Assembly: GCF_041381155.1 (NCBI RefSeq)
Contig: NC_091147.1
Span: forward strand, 35,606,909-35,670,908
Reading direction: 5' to 3'
DNA length: 64,000 nt
Source of the DNA: Argopecten irradians
Lineage: Eukaryota > Mollusca > Bivalvia > Pectinida > Pectinidae
Both the position numbers and the translations under genes were made by a program. A model generated the notes under the pieces. The model had not been told where the DNA came from, searched no databases, and saw only the letters and a program-made list of their open reading frames with translations. How positions within the stretch are numbered: position 1 is the stretch's first letter; the number at the start of each line of letters is the position of its first letter. Below are positions 13,191 to 25,500 of this stretch, in pieces.

Positions 13191-15084
13191 TATATATGAA
13201 TGGAAAAGTGGCCATACAAGAGCATTCGAAACTCATCGGCGAATCGATTATCACCTGCGTATTTCCGCGATAACACCCGATGAGTCCAGGATGATACAAG
13301 AGTACACGGAGCTTTAAGAGATCATTCACAAAGCTGATTGTACGTACACATGTATATTATTTGTATGTGCACGGGGCATCTGGAAAGCTACACAGGACGT
13401 GACTGCTCTAATTGTTACATCTCATGCATGTGCTATCAAAGCAGAATAATCACGCGCACGTGTTATACAATGCACTTACATGAACTCTGTGCTATCTGCA
13501 TCATATATGTCATGTTTGATATCCGATGTACAATTTGACGTCACACACTGTCCCGCAATCCAGTGCATTATTCATATAGGTTATGGAAACTAGCGAAGTC
13601 GGCATAGTACGGGCACACTGAAGCGCCATAATTTTATATGCTTGTCTTAGATGCTTGACTGCACGCAGTTGGCAATTATGAGAGTATAAATGCGAAATGG
13701 ACAGCGGCAAATTTAACGAAGCGTGCTTCCATGATATTAATGCTGAATTTGCATTGCTGCTGTCCAATTGGAAATCATACTTCCATGCTATTAACAAGTC
13801 ATTATCTACAAGGATTGAACAGTCATTTGAACAGTCATTTTGCGTGATCACTGGCACAAAATGATGACGTTACAATGATAATGACGTAGAAATAAGTAGA
13901 TGACAGTTCATGCATTGGTGAATGCCAACTGTATTTAGTAAATTTACATAGCGGGTTATAGTCAAAATGTTTGCGTAATTTTGAATTGACCAAACATCAG
14001 ACATCAGAACGGAGTTCTCAGTTGTGTTGACCTGATATATCGCATTTTAATTGATCAGAGTTAATTCCCTTCGTTCCACTCCGTCAGTAGTTTGTATCGC
14101 GGTAACTGCACAATTAGCAAGACCCTAAGGGTCGGGGATGCTACCATCGGATCTTAGGTATTTGTAACTCCTGTTGGTCAGATTAAGACAAATCCATCAG
14201 TGTGTTACTACGTGAACAACAAGAAGATAGAAGTAAGTCTGGTATCTGTTTTTGTAGGCTTAACGTAAGTTTACATTTAATCGCTATGGTTGTCAACTGT
14301 TATAAAGATTGGGCGTCCATGGGTGCACAGGCACTTGTGATATATGATATATATGTAATGTAATGTATACAGCAGATCATATCCCTTTATATTACAAGCC
14401 CCTGTATTTTAGTGATACTATGCTTGTTTTAGCATAAAACATGTATGAAGGTTACAAATATTAAAAAAAATCATTAAATTATGTACATCTCGAGGCCTAT
14501 ACATCCATATGTATCTATTTAGAAATATCTCGATAACAAACATAAACAATTTATCATTTATATATATCGAGAACGAAACTCGAATATTTTATTTTTTTAA
14601 AGTACACGGATCATTTGTCATTGACAAAGTCATTAATTCTAATATGTAACATATAAGTATCTGACATTTCATTAACCGCTATAGAGGTATCATGTTTTGA
14701 CATGCTCTCACGTCAATATCTGGCACAATTTATATTTGTCCTGTTGTGGTAGAAATTGATATATAATTAAATGTTTTTCCTGTGAAATGTATCCTCAGTG
14801 TATATGCTAGTTAAACACACTTATTAACGCACATGTGTGATATTTGTGTGAACACAAACTCGTCACACAGATATATACACAGGGACCTGGCACGAATTTC
14901 AAACAGAATATCTATCATAAATACTCATTTACTTAAATATTCAGCATATACCAATATATAAAGCAGGGACCAAACAATTATAAACAGTAAATACATATGT
15001 ACATATAATCAAAATTAAGTCACATCCTTGTATCCATAACAATGTTTTTCAAACGTTTTAGGGATATTAATAAAATTGAATCGA

Positions 15085-15530
15085 GAACTGTCGGATTCCT
15101 GTGGTATATTCACTATCTAACGGGCCCATGTGATAGATACACAGTTTATTGAGTCACTGCGATGTATTCAATAATTACTGAGTCCTGTTGTACATATTCA
15201 CTTATTCTCAAGTCCCTGCAGTAGATCCACGAATTATCAGGTCCCTGTGCTATATACACTAATTATCATGTCCCTGTGGTAGATTCGTCACTCAATGCTC
15301 GTGTCTTTGTAGTAATATCGTTAATTATCGGGCCCCTGTGTTTGATTTTTAAAAACAATTTTCATGTCTCTGTCGTATATTCACAAATTGAGGTCCATAT
15401 GTGTTAGACCCATTGCTATTCAGACCCCTGTGGCAAATTCGCTATAACTACCGGGTTCCTGTCCTTGATTTACCGATATCCAGGCCCCTGTGATAGATTC
15501 ACTATAATTGTCGAGTCCCTGTGATAAGCG
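15085..15530. repeat. Old ~31-bp tandem repeat
   Basis: GTCCCTGTGATAGATTCACT-like units recur about 14 times with strong divergence (CCCTGCAGTAGATCC, CCCTGTGCTATATAC, CCCTGTGGTAGATTC). Confidence 0.75.
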
Positions 15531-16649
15531 TTTACCATACCTCAAACACGACAACGTGTTATATTGAACTGATAGTCGTCGAACAAAGGCTAGAAATAAA
15601 ACATAGTGTATACTAGGCATAGGGTGAATTTGAACCGGAACAAAAGAATACGGACACCTGTTTCATTAATATATACTTTACGTGGTACCATATGTACCTA
15701 TTCGTGTATACATGTAATATAAATATACATACCCGAACCATGCTATCTCAGTCTGATGTAACGCTGTTTATAAATCCCAGTAGTTATATATATCGCACTC
15801 CAACATATTATAAAATGTACACGTGGTTTAACATCACGAGTATACACACATACACGTATGGCACACCTTCGATCAAAGACACGTGTAGCGGTACATGTAC
15901 ACCATAACATCCAAATGTACCGGTGTACTATAGTAAGACCGTTATGAACGTTCAAAATCCATACATCTCAGGTATACCCGTTGTCTAGTTCGCAGACACA
16001 TGGAGCTGTGTATTAAATTGCCATTCAGCGACAACACTTGTTTAAATATACATGTACATATCGTGACGTGTAGCACAGCTGTATACACGGAAATGGTTGT
16101 ATTTGTGTATATCACTGCACACGCGTTTGTACTCTACCAGTTTAAATGTACTTTGATCGAGTGTGTGTGTATTCTTGTGTATAAATGTTGTAATTGAAAG
16201 AAATATTGCGAAATATTCCTGATTTTAAATGTTTCTCATATCGCCGATCAGTTTTGATTGGTTGTACTATGTAATATTTTTTTAGAATAACCCTTTAAGA
16301 CACGTATACTTGAACAAAATTAACCATATACACGTAGGCTTATTTTTAAGCTTGAATTGAATCCCTCTGGGGAAAGCATGCAAGGACGTCTTCACCCAAA
16401 CAATTTAGGAGATAGATAGGTATAAAACTTAATTATATGCAATACTGATGCATACTGTTCTCATATATGGGACAATGCATCAATTAAGTTAAATTTAAGG
16501 CCGTTTCTGAAACAAATAGAAAAAAAGTTAATTAATAACAATTAAATGTTTAACATTAAATTACATGTATATGAATTCATGGCCTAAGATGTAAGATGAA
16601 GTAACAACACCAAAAAAGCCCAGATTATCTGTGTAAATCTACTATGTAT

Positions 16650-17240
16650 GTTACATTTAACAATTGCTGTTTCGCGGCGTAGTGGTCGAAATAATTCATT
16701 ATTTTGTAGGAGTCAGACAAGGTGAAAATTTATCGCCCTTCCTGTTTTATATCTTCTTTATCTAAAAAATATATATATATTTAAAAGTCATTAAAATAAT
16801 AGGTAGAAAGTTTTATTACTTTATTACTTTCAAGTACAACGATCTTATTTATGCAAACAAAAGCTATGTGGGTAAGCTCACAAACTTCATCTTTTCAGTT
16901 TATCACAAGAGAAAAGAAATCTACATCACCCAATGGAATTATTCGGTGAACCTTTTTCATACATTAAAAACTCCAATATTGCTTTGTGGATCTGAAATAT
17001 GAGACCACTAAAATATAAAATCTATTGGGTAAATTCATTTGAAAACATTCGTTTTAAGATTTTAAGCTCCATTTCTATACTATAACTTCATATAATGATT
17101 GAATTTATTAAGAGGTACTTTGATGAAACTTTGGACAAAGTGATGTTTTCCAGAATCAGGAGTTCAATTAACGAATTCTATATCACAAATACCCTAAAGA
17201 AATCGAAGAAATCGGAAACCGAAAATACTCCGAAAGGGGG
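16650..17240 (+). pseudogene. Decayed LINE reverse transcriptase
   Basis: The + strand from 16709 reads GVRQGENLSPFLFYIFF, the RT motif GVRQG(D/E)xLSPxLF. About 265 bp further on, ILLCGSEI then a stop matches the ILLYGSEVWG motif of the same proteins. Stops and frame shifts separate them and no full ORF remains. It ends near a poly-G tract (17236-17258). Confidence 0.75.
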
Positions 17241-17625
17241 GGGGTGGGGGGGGGGGGTACGTTACTTTTAAAAAAGAATGAGTACTGGAACCCTATCATA
17301 TTCGCCTTTGTTGTGAGAAATTAAGATGCTCAAGTATATATAAAATCCGATAAAAATCGGAACATATGATACTATGTCCAAATGCAAGATCCATGCGAAG
17401 TGCGCATTTTGTACAGTAACACGTACGTATGTAGTCACTTTTCTAGGGGACGAACTATAAAGCAGTAGCATAGAAATTTCCTACAGAAAATACATTATAT
17501 AGAAATTATCTCCAAAACATTTATTCACTTATGCGTATTTAAAGCAAATAATTTGTTTTGTATTTCTAAGGGAAAATATCTAAAAGTTTTAAGTTTGTAA
17601 TTAATTTGATTTCTATAAATAATCC

Positions 17626-17711
17626 CAACTTCGCTAGCCAATGGTATTTAGTTCGGTTCTCTTCCTACAAACACAAAAGAATCGACTAAATACCCTTGGC
17701 TAGCGAAGTTG
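17626..17711. repeat. Inverted repeat, ~27-bp arms
   Basis: CAACTTCGCTAGCCAATGGT and its inverse CTTGGCTAGCGAAGTTG, separated by about 30 bp. A single short MITE-like palindrome. Confidence 0.8.
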
Positions 17712-20700
17712 TACAAATCCTGTGCCGTTTTCGATTAAACGAAACAACTAGGTCCAACCATTTGAACCGTATATATTAATTAAAACGGACCTGGAGACAA
17801 GATGATGTGCCACAGAGATATGAGAAAATATGTATTTAATTCTGCAGTCCTATATGGACTTTGACAGATAGAAATATTTATTGCGATCAGAAACAATAAT
17901 ATTTTATTGCACTATCAAAATTACCGTTCATTACGGGAAATCATTCGTACTGTAATGTTTATTTGAATAAGATACATATTAAGTAAAATGTATCAAATAT
18001 ATATCAGTAGCATACACATTTTAATTTATAGATAAGAACGTTTATTAGCATCAGATAACTAAAATGCAAATTAACTGCGTAGACGGTAAACCACGTTCTG
18101 GTTATGTCTCATCAATGGATAGTTCCCAGTAAAAACTATTTTTCTTAGCTATTGATATGTAGTTTTAAAGATGAAATTCTTTTCGAACGCATAAAGATGA
18201 TGAACTTTGCGTGGAGTAAGATTTTCAGTGTAAGCAAATCGTCGCCAAAGAGATATTTTGATCGGCAAAATATTTTGATTAAAAAGGTCCATATATTGAT
18301 GGGAATAATAAAGGCAAGGATATATAAAACATAAACAAAATAATTATTCAGAAATGTTTAACTATGTATGTATGGAATATAGTTTTCTAAACGGCAAGGT
18401 GCGCGAAATAGTTTTAATACTGTCAAATGTATAATACGTATATTTCATATACGTCCTTGCTGTATGACCATTCACCATAATTGTCATTTCAGACGAGGTC
18501 TGATAAGCCTTGTCTTGAAACGAAGCCCACAGGCCTGTAACAAAAACAAACATGTAACCAAGATTTATAAGTTATATTCATTAACGGTCCCTTGTGCTGT
18601 AACACATCACCGATAATCTAAATTACCTAAACCTAGGGTCAGAAAGTTTACAACGTAGTGCACTCGTGTCTTCCTGTAGTCTAAAAATGTAGTGCACTCC
18701 GGTTGTCTACCTGAACTTAGGTGGCAGCCTCTCTACATACATACATTGTACTCATCACACAAATACGTACAGTTAATTAATAACAATGCTAGTCAGTAGG
18801 GATATTTCTAAATTAATGTAGTGCATTTTAATTTATTTGCCTAATGAGGAGCTTTATAATTAAAACCAAAAATAAATAATCTAAATTCAAGGTGTATAAA
18901 CTAACTACTATTATGTTCATGATTATTCGAATATACATGTTTCATCAATGGCAATATCTGGTTCATTAAGTTTATTCATTTTTTTTCAAACTGGCTTTTT
19001 ACATATATCAGAAACCTGATTTCTATTGTATTTTATGACTATGTATATAAAAATACCATATTACAATGTTGAATAAGTACCTAAAAAATTAATTTTGATT
19101 ATAATTATACATGTATTATTGGTAAATTCAAGGTTGTGACTAGACATGCTTATTTACGCATTGTTCTACAGCTATGTCAGTAACTTCACAAACTTCATGA
19201 CAATAATTTCAGTTTATCACAATTGAAAAGAAATCGGGGAATCACATCACCCCAATGGGAAATTCGGTGTACATTTTTACATGTTTTCAAAATTTACAAC
19301 ATTGTACTTTATGTTCTCAAATCATGAACCTATATGATTTTTTGGGTCTATTGGTAAAGTAAAATTTGTTTGTCTTTTTTAAACTTTCCATAGAAACAAT
19401 TCTAAAATCACATATTATATAAAGATTCTTCCATTCTCATAAAGCCGCACAAACACAGAAGGAACTTCTGCCCTCTGGCCATCTATCGATGTTTACATTG
19501 AGGCACCTTACCTGTAAATCAGCTGGATACTGTGGCTTACCTGTATGCTTCCTGACAAATTATAATTAAAGGGACCATGACGCAATATACGGTCAAGATA
19601 ATACTTTAATGGGGGGGGGTCTAAATATCTTTGTGCACTCCGTTTAAAATCAAAACAAGCTGAATTGGGTACTTGTAGGTATACTAGCCACCAATTAGTG
19701 GAGAAATTATAAAGTTTGATTGGATTTAATTCTGCATGATCTTTTAAATGACGTGCAGTTTTTAATAAAGAATATGTAATTAAGCTATTTTTACGTTACA
19801 ATACTTTTAGAACTTAAAAATAGCAAGAAAAATGTTATAAAGTGTATATATTTTACCAAAGACGATTACAAGGGTATCGCTAAAATAAATTGATAGGCAC
19901 CAAAACTTTTTTATTTAAAAGCTTATGTATTTACCCGGTATAAATTTTGTATTACTGATAGTTATTATAAAAGAAAAAGTGTCTCAAACGCACAATAGGA
20001 CTGATTTGGGCAATCCGTGTTACCTGTAGTCTAAATCATGTGAATGTATCCAGTATAATTTCTTATTAAATGGAAAAAATAAAATCTCTACGTCAAAAAC
20101 TGTCTGCGTACTGAAGAATTTAATTTAAAGGTTAAGGAAATTTCTAAAACTTTCCTTCCGCTCACTATGTCCGTTGTTACATTCCACGCAGCCTCGCTGT
20201 AGTCTAAATCTTGAGCACAACCTTTGTCTACCTGTGTCTACCTCTTGTGCATGTGTCAGAACTGGACCTACCTGTAGTCTAAAACTTTTGGTAGTGCACT
20301 TTAAGTTTGTAATTATTATGTATGCCAAAACGTAGTTCTAGCCATGGTAATTAGTGTCTACTGTCCTCTAAAAGTGCACAGCCTTGTCCTAGTAAGTTAG
20401 TACAAGGGTGTAACCTTTTAGTCCTTCTACCAACTGTAACAACTGAGACGTGACTGGATGATTTTATATTGTTTAAATACGGAGGCCCTTGACCAACGGT
20501 TCGAACCTGTTGTTCCGAACAAACTACAGGTCCGTCAGGATTTATGCTTGAAATAATGACTTAAACACGGTCGAACCTGTTGTTCCGAATAAAAATGAAA
20601 ACGGCCCACAAGCAAAATGAAAATGTGCCTTCAGTGCTAGTCCCTGATCACGGTGCATTGATCAATGTATATATCCAGTTGGTTGAACAGTGTGTGTATT

Positions 20701-20850
20701 TCGAATGGAAAACGTCAATGTTTAAGTTTTTATCAAGTTACAGTAACGTTTTTATAAATGAAATTTAATTTACAGTTGATTATATTGTGTCCTATGTTAA
20801 CAGAAAATATGAGCCGGGTTTGGGTTTGTTCTACATATTTTCAGCCCGTT
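17712..20850. other. Intergenic with a diverged CCTGTAGTCTAAA-type repeat
   Basis: TGTAGTCTAAA with nearby GTAGTGCACT recurs near 18669, 18688, 20024, 20195 and 20273, suggesting an old dispersed repeat. GGTCGAACCTGTTGTTCCGA occurs twice (about 20494 and 20569). No gene. Confidence 0.45.
19150..19440 (+). pseudogene. Second fragment related to the decayed LINE
   Basis: CAGTTTATCACAATTGAAAA and the following AATCACATCACCCCAATGGG parallel 16897-16940. Only this downstream part is present. Confidence 0.5.
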
Positions 20851-20859
20851 TCGGTTTGC

Positions 20860-20950
20860 GAAGTCCACGTCATAGGAGTGATTTGATTGGTGCAAAATAT
20901 AAACATGGACAATATGGCTGCGCCCATATTCTACTTTCACATTTGATGAT
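20860..20950 (+). promoter_or_regulatory. RHBDD1: Possible RHBDD1 promoter and 5' UTR exon with a short upstream ORF
   Basis: TATA-less stretch with an inverted CCAAT-like GATTGGTGC and a YY1-like AATATGGCTGCGCC, typical of housekeeping first exons. It ends at a possible donor GATGAT/GTAAGG (20951). The matching acceptor would be the strong CAG at 21920-21921. A 13-codon upstream ORF (ATG at 20905, TGA at 20944-20946) closes just before the donor. Inferred only; no transcript data. Confidence 0.35.
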
Positions 20951-21135
20951 GTAAGGTATTTCTAGTGATGACAGCTATATGAAATAGTCTTATTCGTCAT
21001 CATTATTGCACAGAACTGCTTAGGAAGAAACAACTGAGGGAAATACACGTAACTTATTGTAAGTAGCAACTTCTATATTGTAACAGTGTAACACACAGGG
21101 CCATGTATAGTTTCTATATGAAAAAAATAGCCAGA

Positions 21136-21674
21136 TTTGTTTGTTTGTTTGATTTATTAACGTCCTATTAACAGCTATGGTCATGTAAAGACGGCCTCCC
21201 ATGTATGCGGTATGTTGCGTGTATGTTGTGCGAGGTGCCTGTTTTGGGAGACTGCGGTATATTCATGTTGTGTCTTCTTGTATAGTGGAACTAGTACTGT
21301 TGCCCTTTTTATAGTGCTATATCACTGAAGCATGCCGCCGAAGACACCAAGCAACACACCCACCCGGTCACATTATACTGACAACGGACGAACCAGTCGT
21401 CCCACTCCCTGTATGCCGAGCGCTAAGCAGGAGCAGTAACTTCCACTTTTATAGACTTTGGTGTGTCTCGGCCAGGGGACAGAACCCAGAGCCTTCCTCA
21501 CAGGGGCGAAGGCTCAACTCAAGGCCAAAAGTGAGGCCAGGTGCCAAGGGAGCCATTAGGAAAGATCAAGTCAGTTAGGAAGAAGAGAAAAGATAAGATC
21601 CTAAATTAAGTCGCCTTTTACGATCATGCAATAGGGGCAGCAGGTACAATTCTAACGCCCTACCTGCAGGGCAG
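21136..21674 (+). mobile_element. ~540-bp interspersed element flanked by a 7-bp direct repeat
   Basis: Starts TTTGTTTGTTTGATTTATTA and ends CGCCCTACCTGCAGGGCAG. AGCCAGA occurs on both sides (21129-21135 and 21675-21681), a likely target-site duplication. An inverted fragment sharing the GTCGTCCCACTCCC and GCTAAGCAGGAGC segments is at 532-668. Non-coding. It lies in the proposed 5' UTR intron of RHBDD1. Confidence 0.75.
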
Positions 21675-22063
21675 AGCCAGAAATACGTACACAGTACACC
21701 TGATATAAAGTGATACTCAATATATCAGAGGTCAGGCGATATATTAATGGGGTAAATTTTACTGTTACACAGTAATATTTTTAGTGGTTTCAAATATGCG
21801 ATGTTCAGGGTATAGATATTGATTTGCAATCAATTTTATCATTTAAAATTTTTTGCAATGTATGGATATGATACAGTTAAACTGTATGTTAATTTTCAAT
21901 TGTTCTTACTTTTTTTTTCAGAAAACACAACTTAAGTACCTGCTTGGACATTTCCTGGGTGTGAAAATTCCCAGTTGTTAAAAAAATCAATCAAAACCGC
22001 ATAGTTCTGTGCACAAGTTACTTTTTCCAGCACGTTGTATATACCCGGTAAATATTGGGGACC

Positions 22064-22526
22064 ATGTTTCCCGGAAGACGACGAGGAGGAGGTCGGGGTA
22101 ATCTGGGAGTTCTGCTTCTGGGAGCCCAGATAATGCGGATGGGGATCCACACCATTCCCCCTGTTACCTTGACAACCGTGGCTTTACAAGTCGCCATATT
22201 CCTACAATTAGGAGACCTTTCTCGTTGGTTTGGTACTCCGAGGAGTGTCTGTATGAGTGCTTACAAGGTGTGGTTCAAAGGCGACTGGAAACTATTGATA
22301 CTAGCTCAACTGACACATGGAGACGATATACATCTTTACTATAATATGGCTTCAATGTTGTGGAAGGGGAGAAAACTGGAAAACAGATTTAGAAGCGTAT
22401 ATTTTGCTTTTCTTTTAGTTGTATTTACAATTCTGTGCGGCATCACATATATCGGCCTAAATATGGCCCTAGCCTTTTTAACAGATGATCAATCCTATGA
22501 GTTAACATGTGCTGTCGGATTTTCAG
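22064..22526 (+). CDS. RHBDD1: RHBDD1 coding exon 1
   Basis: Encodes residues 1-154 and the first base of codon 155. It starts with an arginine/glycine-rich cytosolic tail and covers the first transmembrane helices, the conserved HLYYNMASMLWKG..LE segment and the start of the active-site helix (AVGFS). The donor is CAG/GTAAGG at 22527. A strong acceptor (poly-T then CAG) at 21920-21921 suggests that this exon begins at 21922, with 142 nt of 5' UTR. Confidence 0.93.
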
Positions 22527-25500
22527 GTAAGGGCCTTTTAAAGATAACTTTATGAGAAGTATTATCAGATTTCAGAATCTAGCTTAGCATACATTATTCT
22601 TAATCTATTGGGTAGAAATTTATCTCCAAAGCATTCAGTTATTCAGAAGTTACTTGTGTCTAAACTATGTTATTTTCATCTGATTGCATCTGACACAGTA
22701 TCTCAATCAAGAGAAACTTTATTTTTGGAAATGTGAATAATTTATCCCTGTTACAATGCTAATCAGAACCCACTAAGGTTGCAGTTTTACCAAATTGAAA
22801 TCAATTTCATAGTTCATCTTGATCTACAGGTGAATATTTCTTTTAACTTACAGGTGTGCTCTTTGCTCTGAAGGTGCTCGTTAGCCACTATAGTCCCCGT
22901 GGGACCCAGTATATCATGGGCTTCATTCCTGTCCCGACTCGTCACGTCTTCTGGGCAGAGCTGGTCCTCATACAAGTTATAACACCTCACGCTTCATTCA
23001 CAGGTAGGAGCAGGGTTTGGGCCTGGTGTACCTTTTCAGATAAAATGGTGTCCTTCTCTATAATTTGAATGAAGGCCACATGAAAACAATTGGGGTCTTT
23101 TTCATTATTTTCTTTGCTTAGAAGCGATATGGGGACAGTGTAAACGCAAATCCTTATGAGTAAAGCTGTATCTGATATTACGTTGAAGAAACTATGAGCA
23201 CTCTGGGTACATGTTTAAGGTATTTTGGGTACCAAGAGTTATTATAATTCTAAAGTAAAATTAAAAAAAAAAGTTTTTATTTATTTTCTTTTTGTTATTT
23301 TTTTTTCACTCTGAGTATCTATATCTATTCTATCATTGCATATATTACTGATATACATGAATATCTCTCATGTGGGAAGGTATCTATTGTTGACATCATT
23401 ACTTTGTGAGTGCTGAAAAGTATATTACATCCACAGAATAGTAATGATAGTTGAACTACGTATCAATCACTGTAATTTGTAGCTATGTAGATATATTGAA
23501 TATACCAAATCACAACTTTTAAGATGCTCACCACTGAAATCTGTTTAACCTATCAAAAACTGGATTGTAGTATATTCTTTGGCGGCCGGCTTCAGCCATT
23601 TGTACCGCCCATAGTTTGGAATTTTAATAATATAAATTACTTACCATTATCTCAATAAGTACTTGAAAAAATTGAGTGCCATAGACCACTTCCGAAGGTT
23701 ATGACACTTTGTGAGTTGCCATCCAAAAGTAAGTATATTACACAATGACACGAAAGCATAATCAATACCTGCAATAATCAGTACTATCTGCAAGGGCAGA
23801 TAACTCTGTAATATCCAAATGCAGAATAGTAATGAATAGTTGTACTAATTTGATCTACAAGCTGTATTTCACTGTAAGGTTGTAATTTATATGTAGATCA
23901 GAGCCAAATTATTTGAATATACACAATCCAACTTTTAGAGATGCTCAGTTCACATCCACTGAAAAAATCTTTTCACTATCAAAAACAGGAGCTCAGATAT
24001 ATCTATATAAGTATTTAGTATTTTATTCAGTTACAATAGTTACTTAATTTACACCATTACTACCATTGAAAAGTTTGAGCTTCTTATTTTAACTTCAAGA
24101 TAAAAATATTAAAAATATTTAATTGTATCCGAAAAAAATCCTTAGCACTGTGTCCTATATGGAATGAAGTACTAATTGTGCATGCACCAAAAGCAAAAAA
24201 AAAATATAAGCAAAAAAAAAGTAATATCATTTTTTGTGTTAATTAGACATAAACACCAATTACTGAGTATCGTGCTCAGTCAGCGGTGGAGCATCTTTAA
24301 TATTTACACGAATGATTTGTATTATGTTACAGGTCACTTGGCAGGCATCCTGGTCGGGCTTCTCTACATTAAGGGACCACTGAAGATGCTTATGGATGCT
24401 TTTATGGTAAACTGATATAGCAAATTATGTACCTGCATAGGGTAAATTGTCTGATACCAACAAATTACATTATGACATGGGACATTTCGTGTTACTCAAT
24501 TGTCGGAGGACCCACGCTGATCATGCTACACTACACTTATCATGATAAGTGTAGCAAAGCTTGGTGCGATCAAGATGTCCCCTTAATCTGATCTGATTAG
24601 ATATCATATTGAAAAGAGGGCATTTCTAGCATTTGATGGTATTTATCCATCTTCAGAAATCCATGAGTCACCGTTTAATCGTAAACGATAGAGCAACCAC
24701 TCAGGGGTTTCCGATGATAGCATTTACCATATTTGGAAGTGCCTGACCTGAAAGAAAGTAAATTACCTAGGAAACTTCACATGATACTTTCCTAAACTTC
24801 TCAGATGCATTGGGTTATGCAAGGCCAGAATATAGGTCAAGGCCATTTTTATGTAATAATCTCTATTTTGTGTAATTACATAAAATTAGACATTTCATGT
24901 CCTAGACATTGTATTCACGCTGCGCATAAGGCCAAAACATAAATGTCTGTTTAGGGTTACATTGGCAAAAAGATAGGGTTGGGAGGATTTTTTTTTTTTA
25001 GTGTCTATCACTCTAAAATAATACAGAGTCTGAGATCAAAATCCCGACTTTTTTTTTTTTGCTTTCGTAGAAAAGTGGAAAAAAAATTAGGGTTGGGGGT
25101 AAAAACAGACATATTATTATTTTTGGTCTGATATAATCATTTTGATTACTTGATTACCTTGACTGGATTATTACGTAGGTAATGAGATATTTACCTTTAT
25201 CTTTCAGTGCCTACCTATACTTATACGGCCCAGACAAGTGGATATAACACCAGGCATAATTACGGATCGGGACCTGGTAAGTACTGGTTGACATAGTAAC
25301 CCACATTCTTATACTCCAGGGGGTTTATCTAACTGTCGTTATATCCACTCCTCGACTATTTCTTAGTAAAACTGAAGGCAATTCAGGAGAAAAAAACTGA
25401 CCAATTGAAGGCCAGCAGAATCTTTCTTTGAAGATTACTAGAGAGCGTTGCCTAGCTACAAAGCTACAAAGTCAACCACAATATAAACAGTTATTCAGTT

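Larger units (their letters stand above)
11240..15080. other. Intergenic, mostly unrecognised
   Basis: Apart from the SINE-like copy (12645-12785) and the truncated MITE (13079-13190), no gene or repeat was recognised. An ORF at 13510-13857 (-) has no supporting features. Confidence 0.55.

Noticed and set aside
25208-25276. Longer version of RHBDD1 exon 4 starting at the TTTCAG acceptor
   Set aside because: It stays open but puts exon 5 in a frame with an early stop. The acceptor at 25233 keeps the frame and gives a linker resembling the human one.
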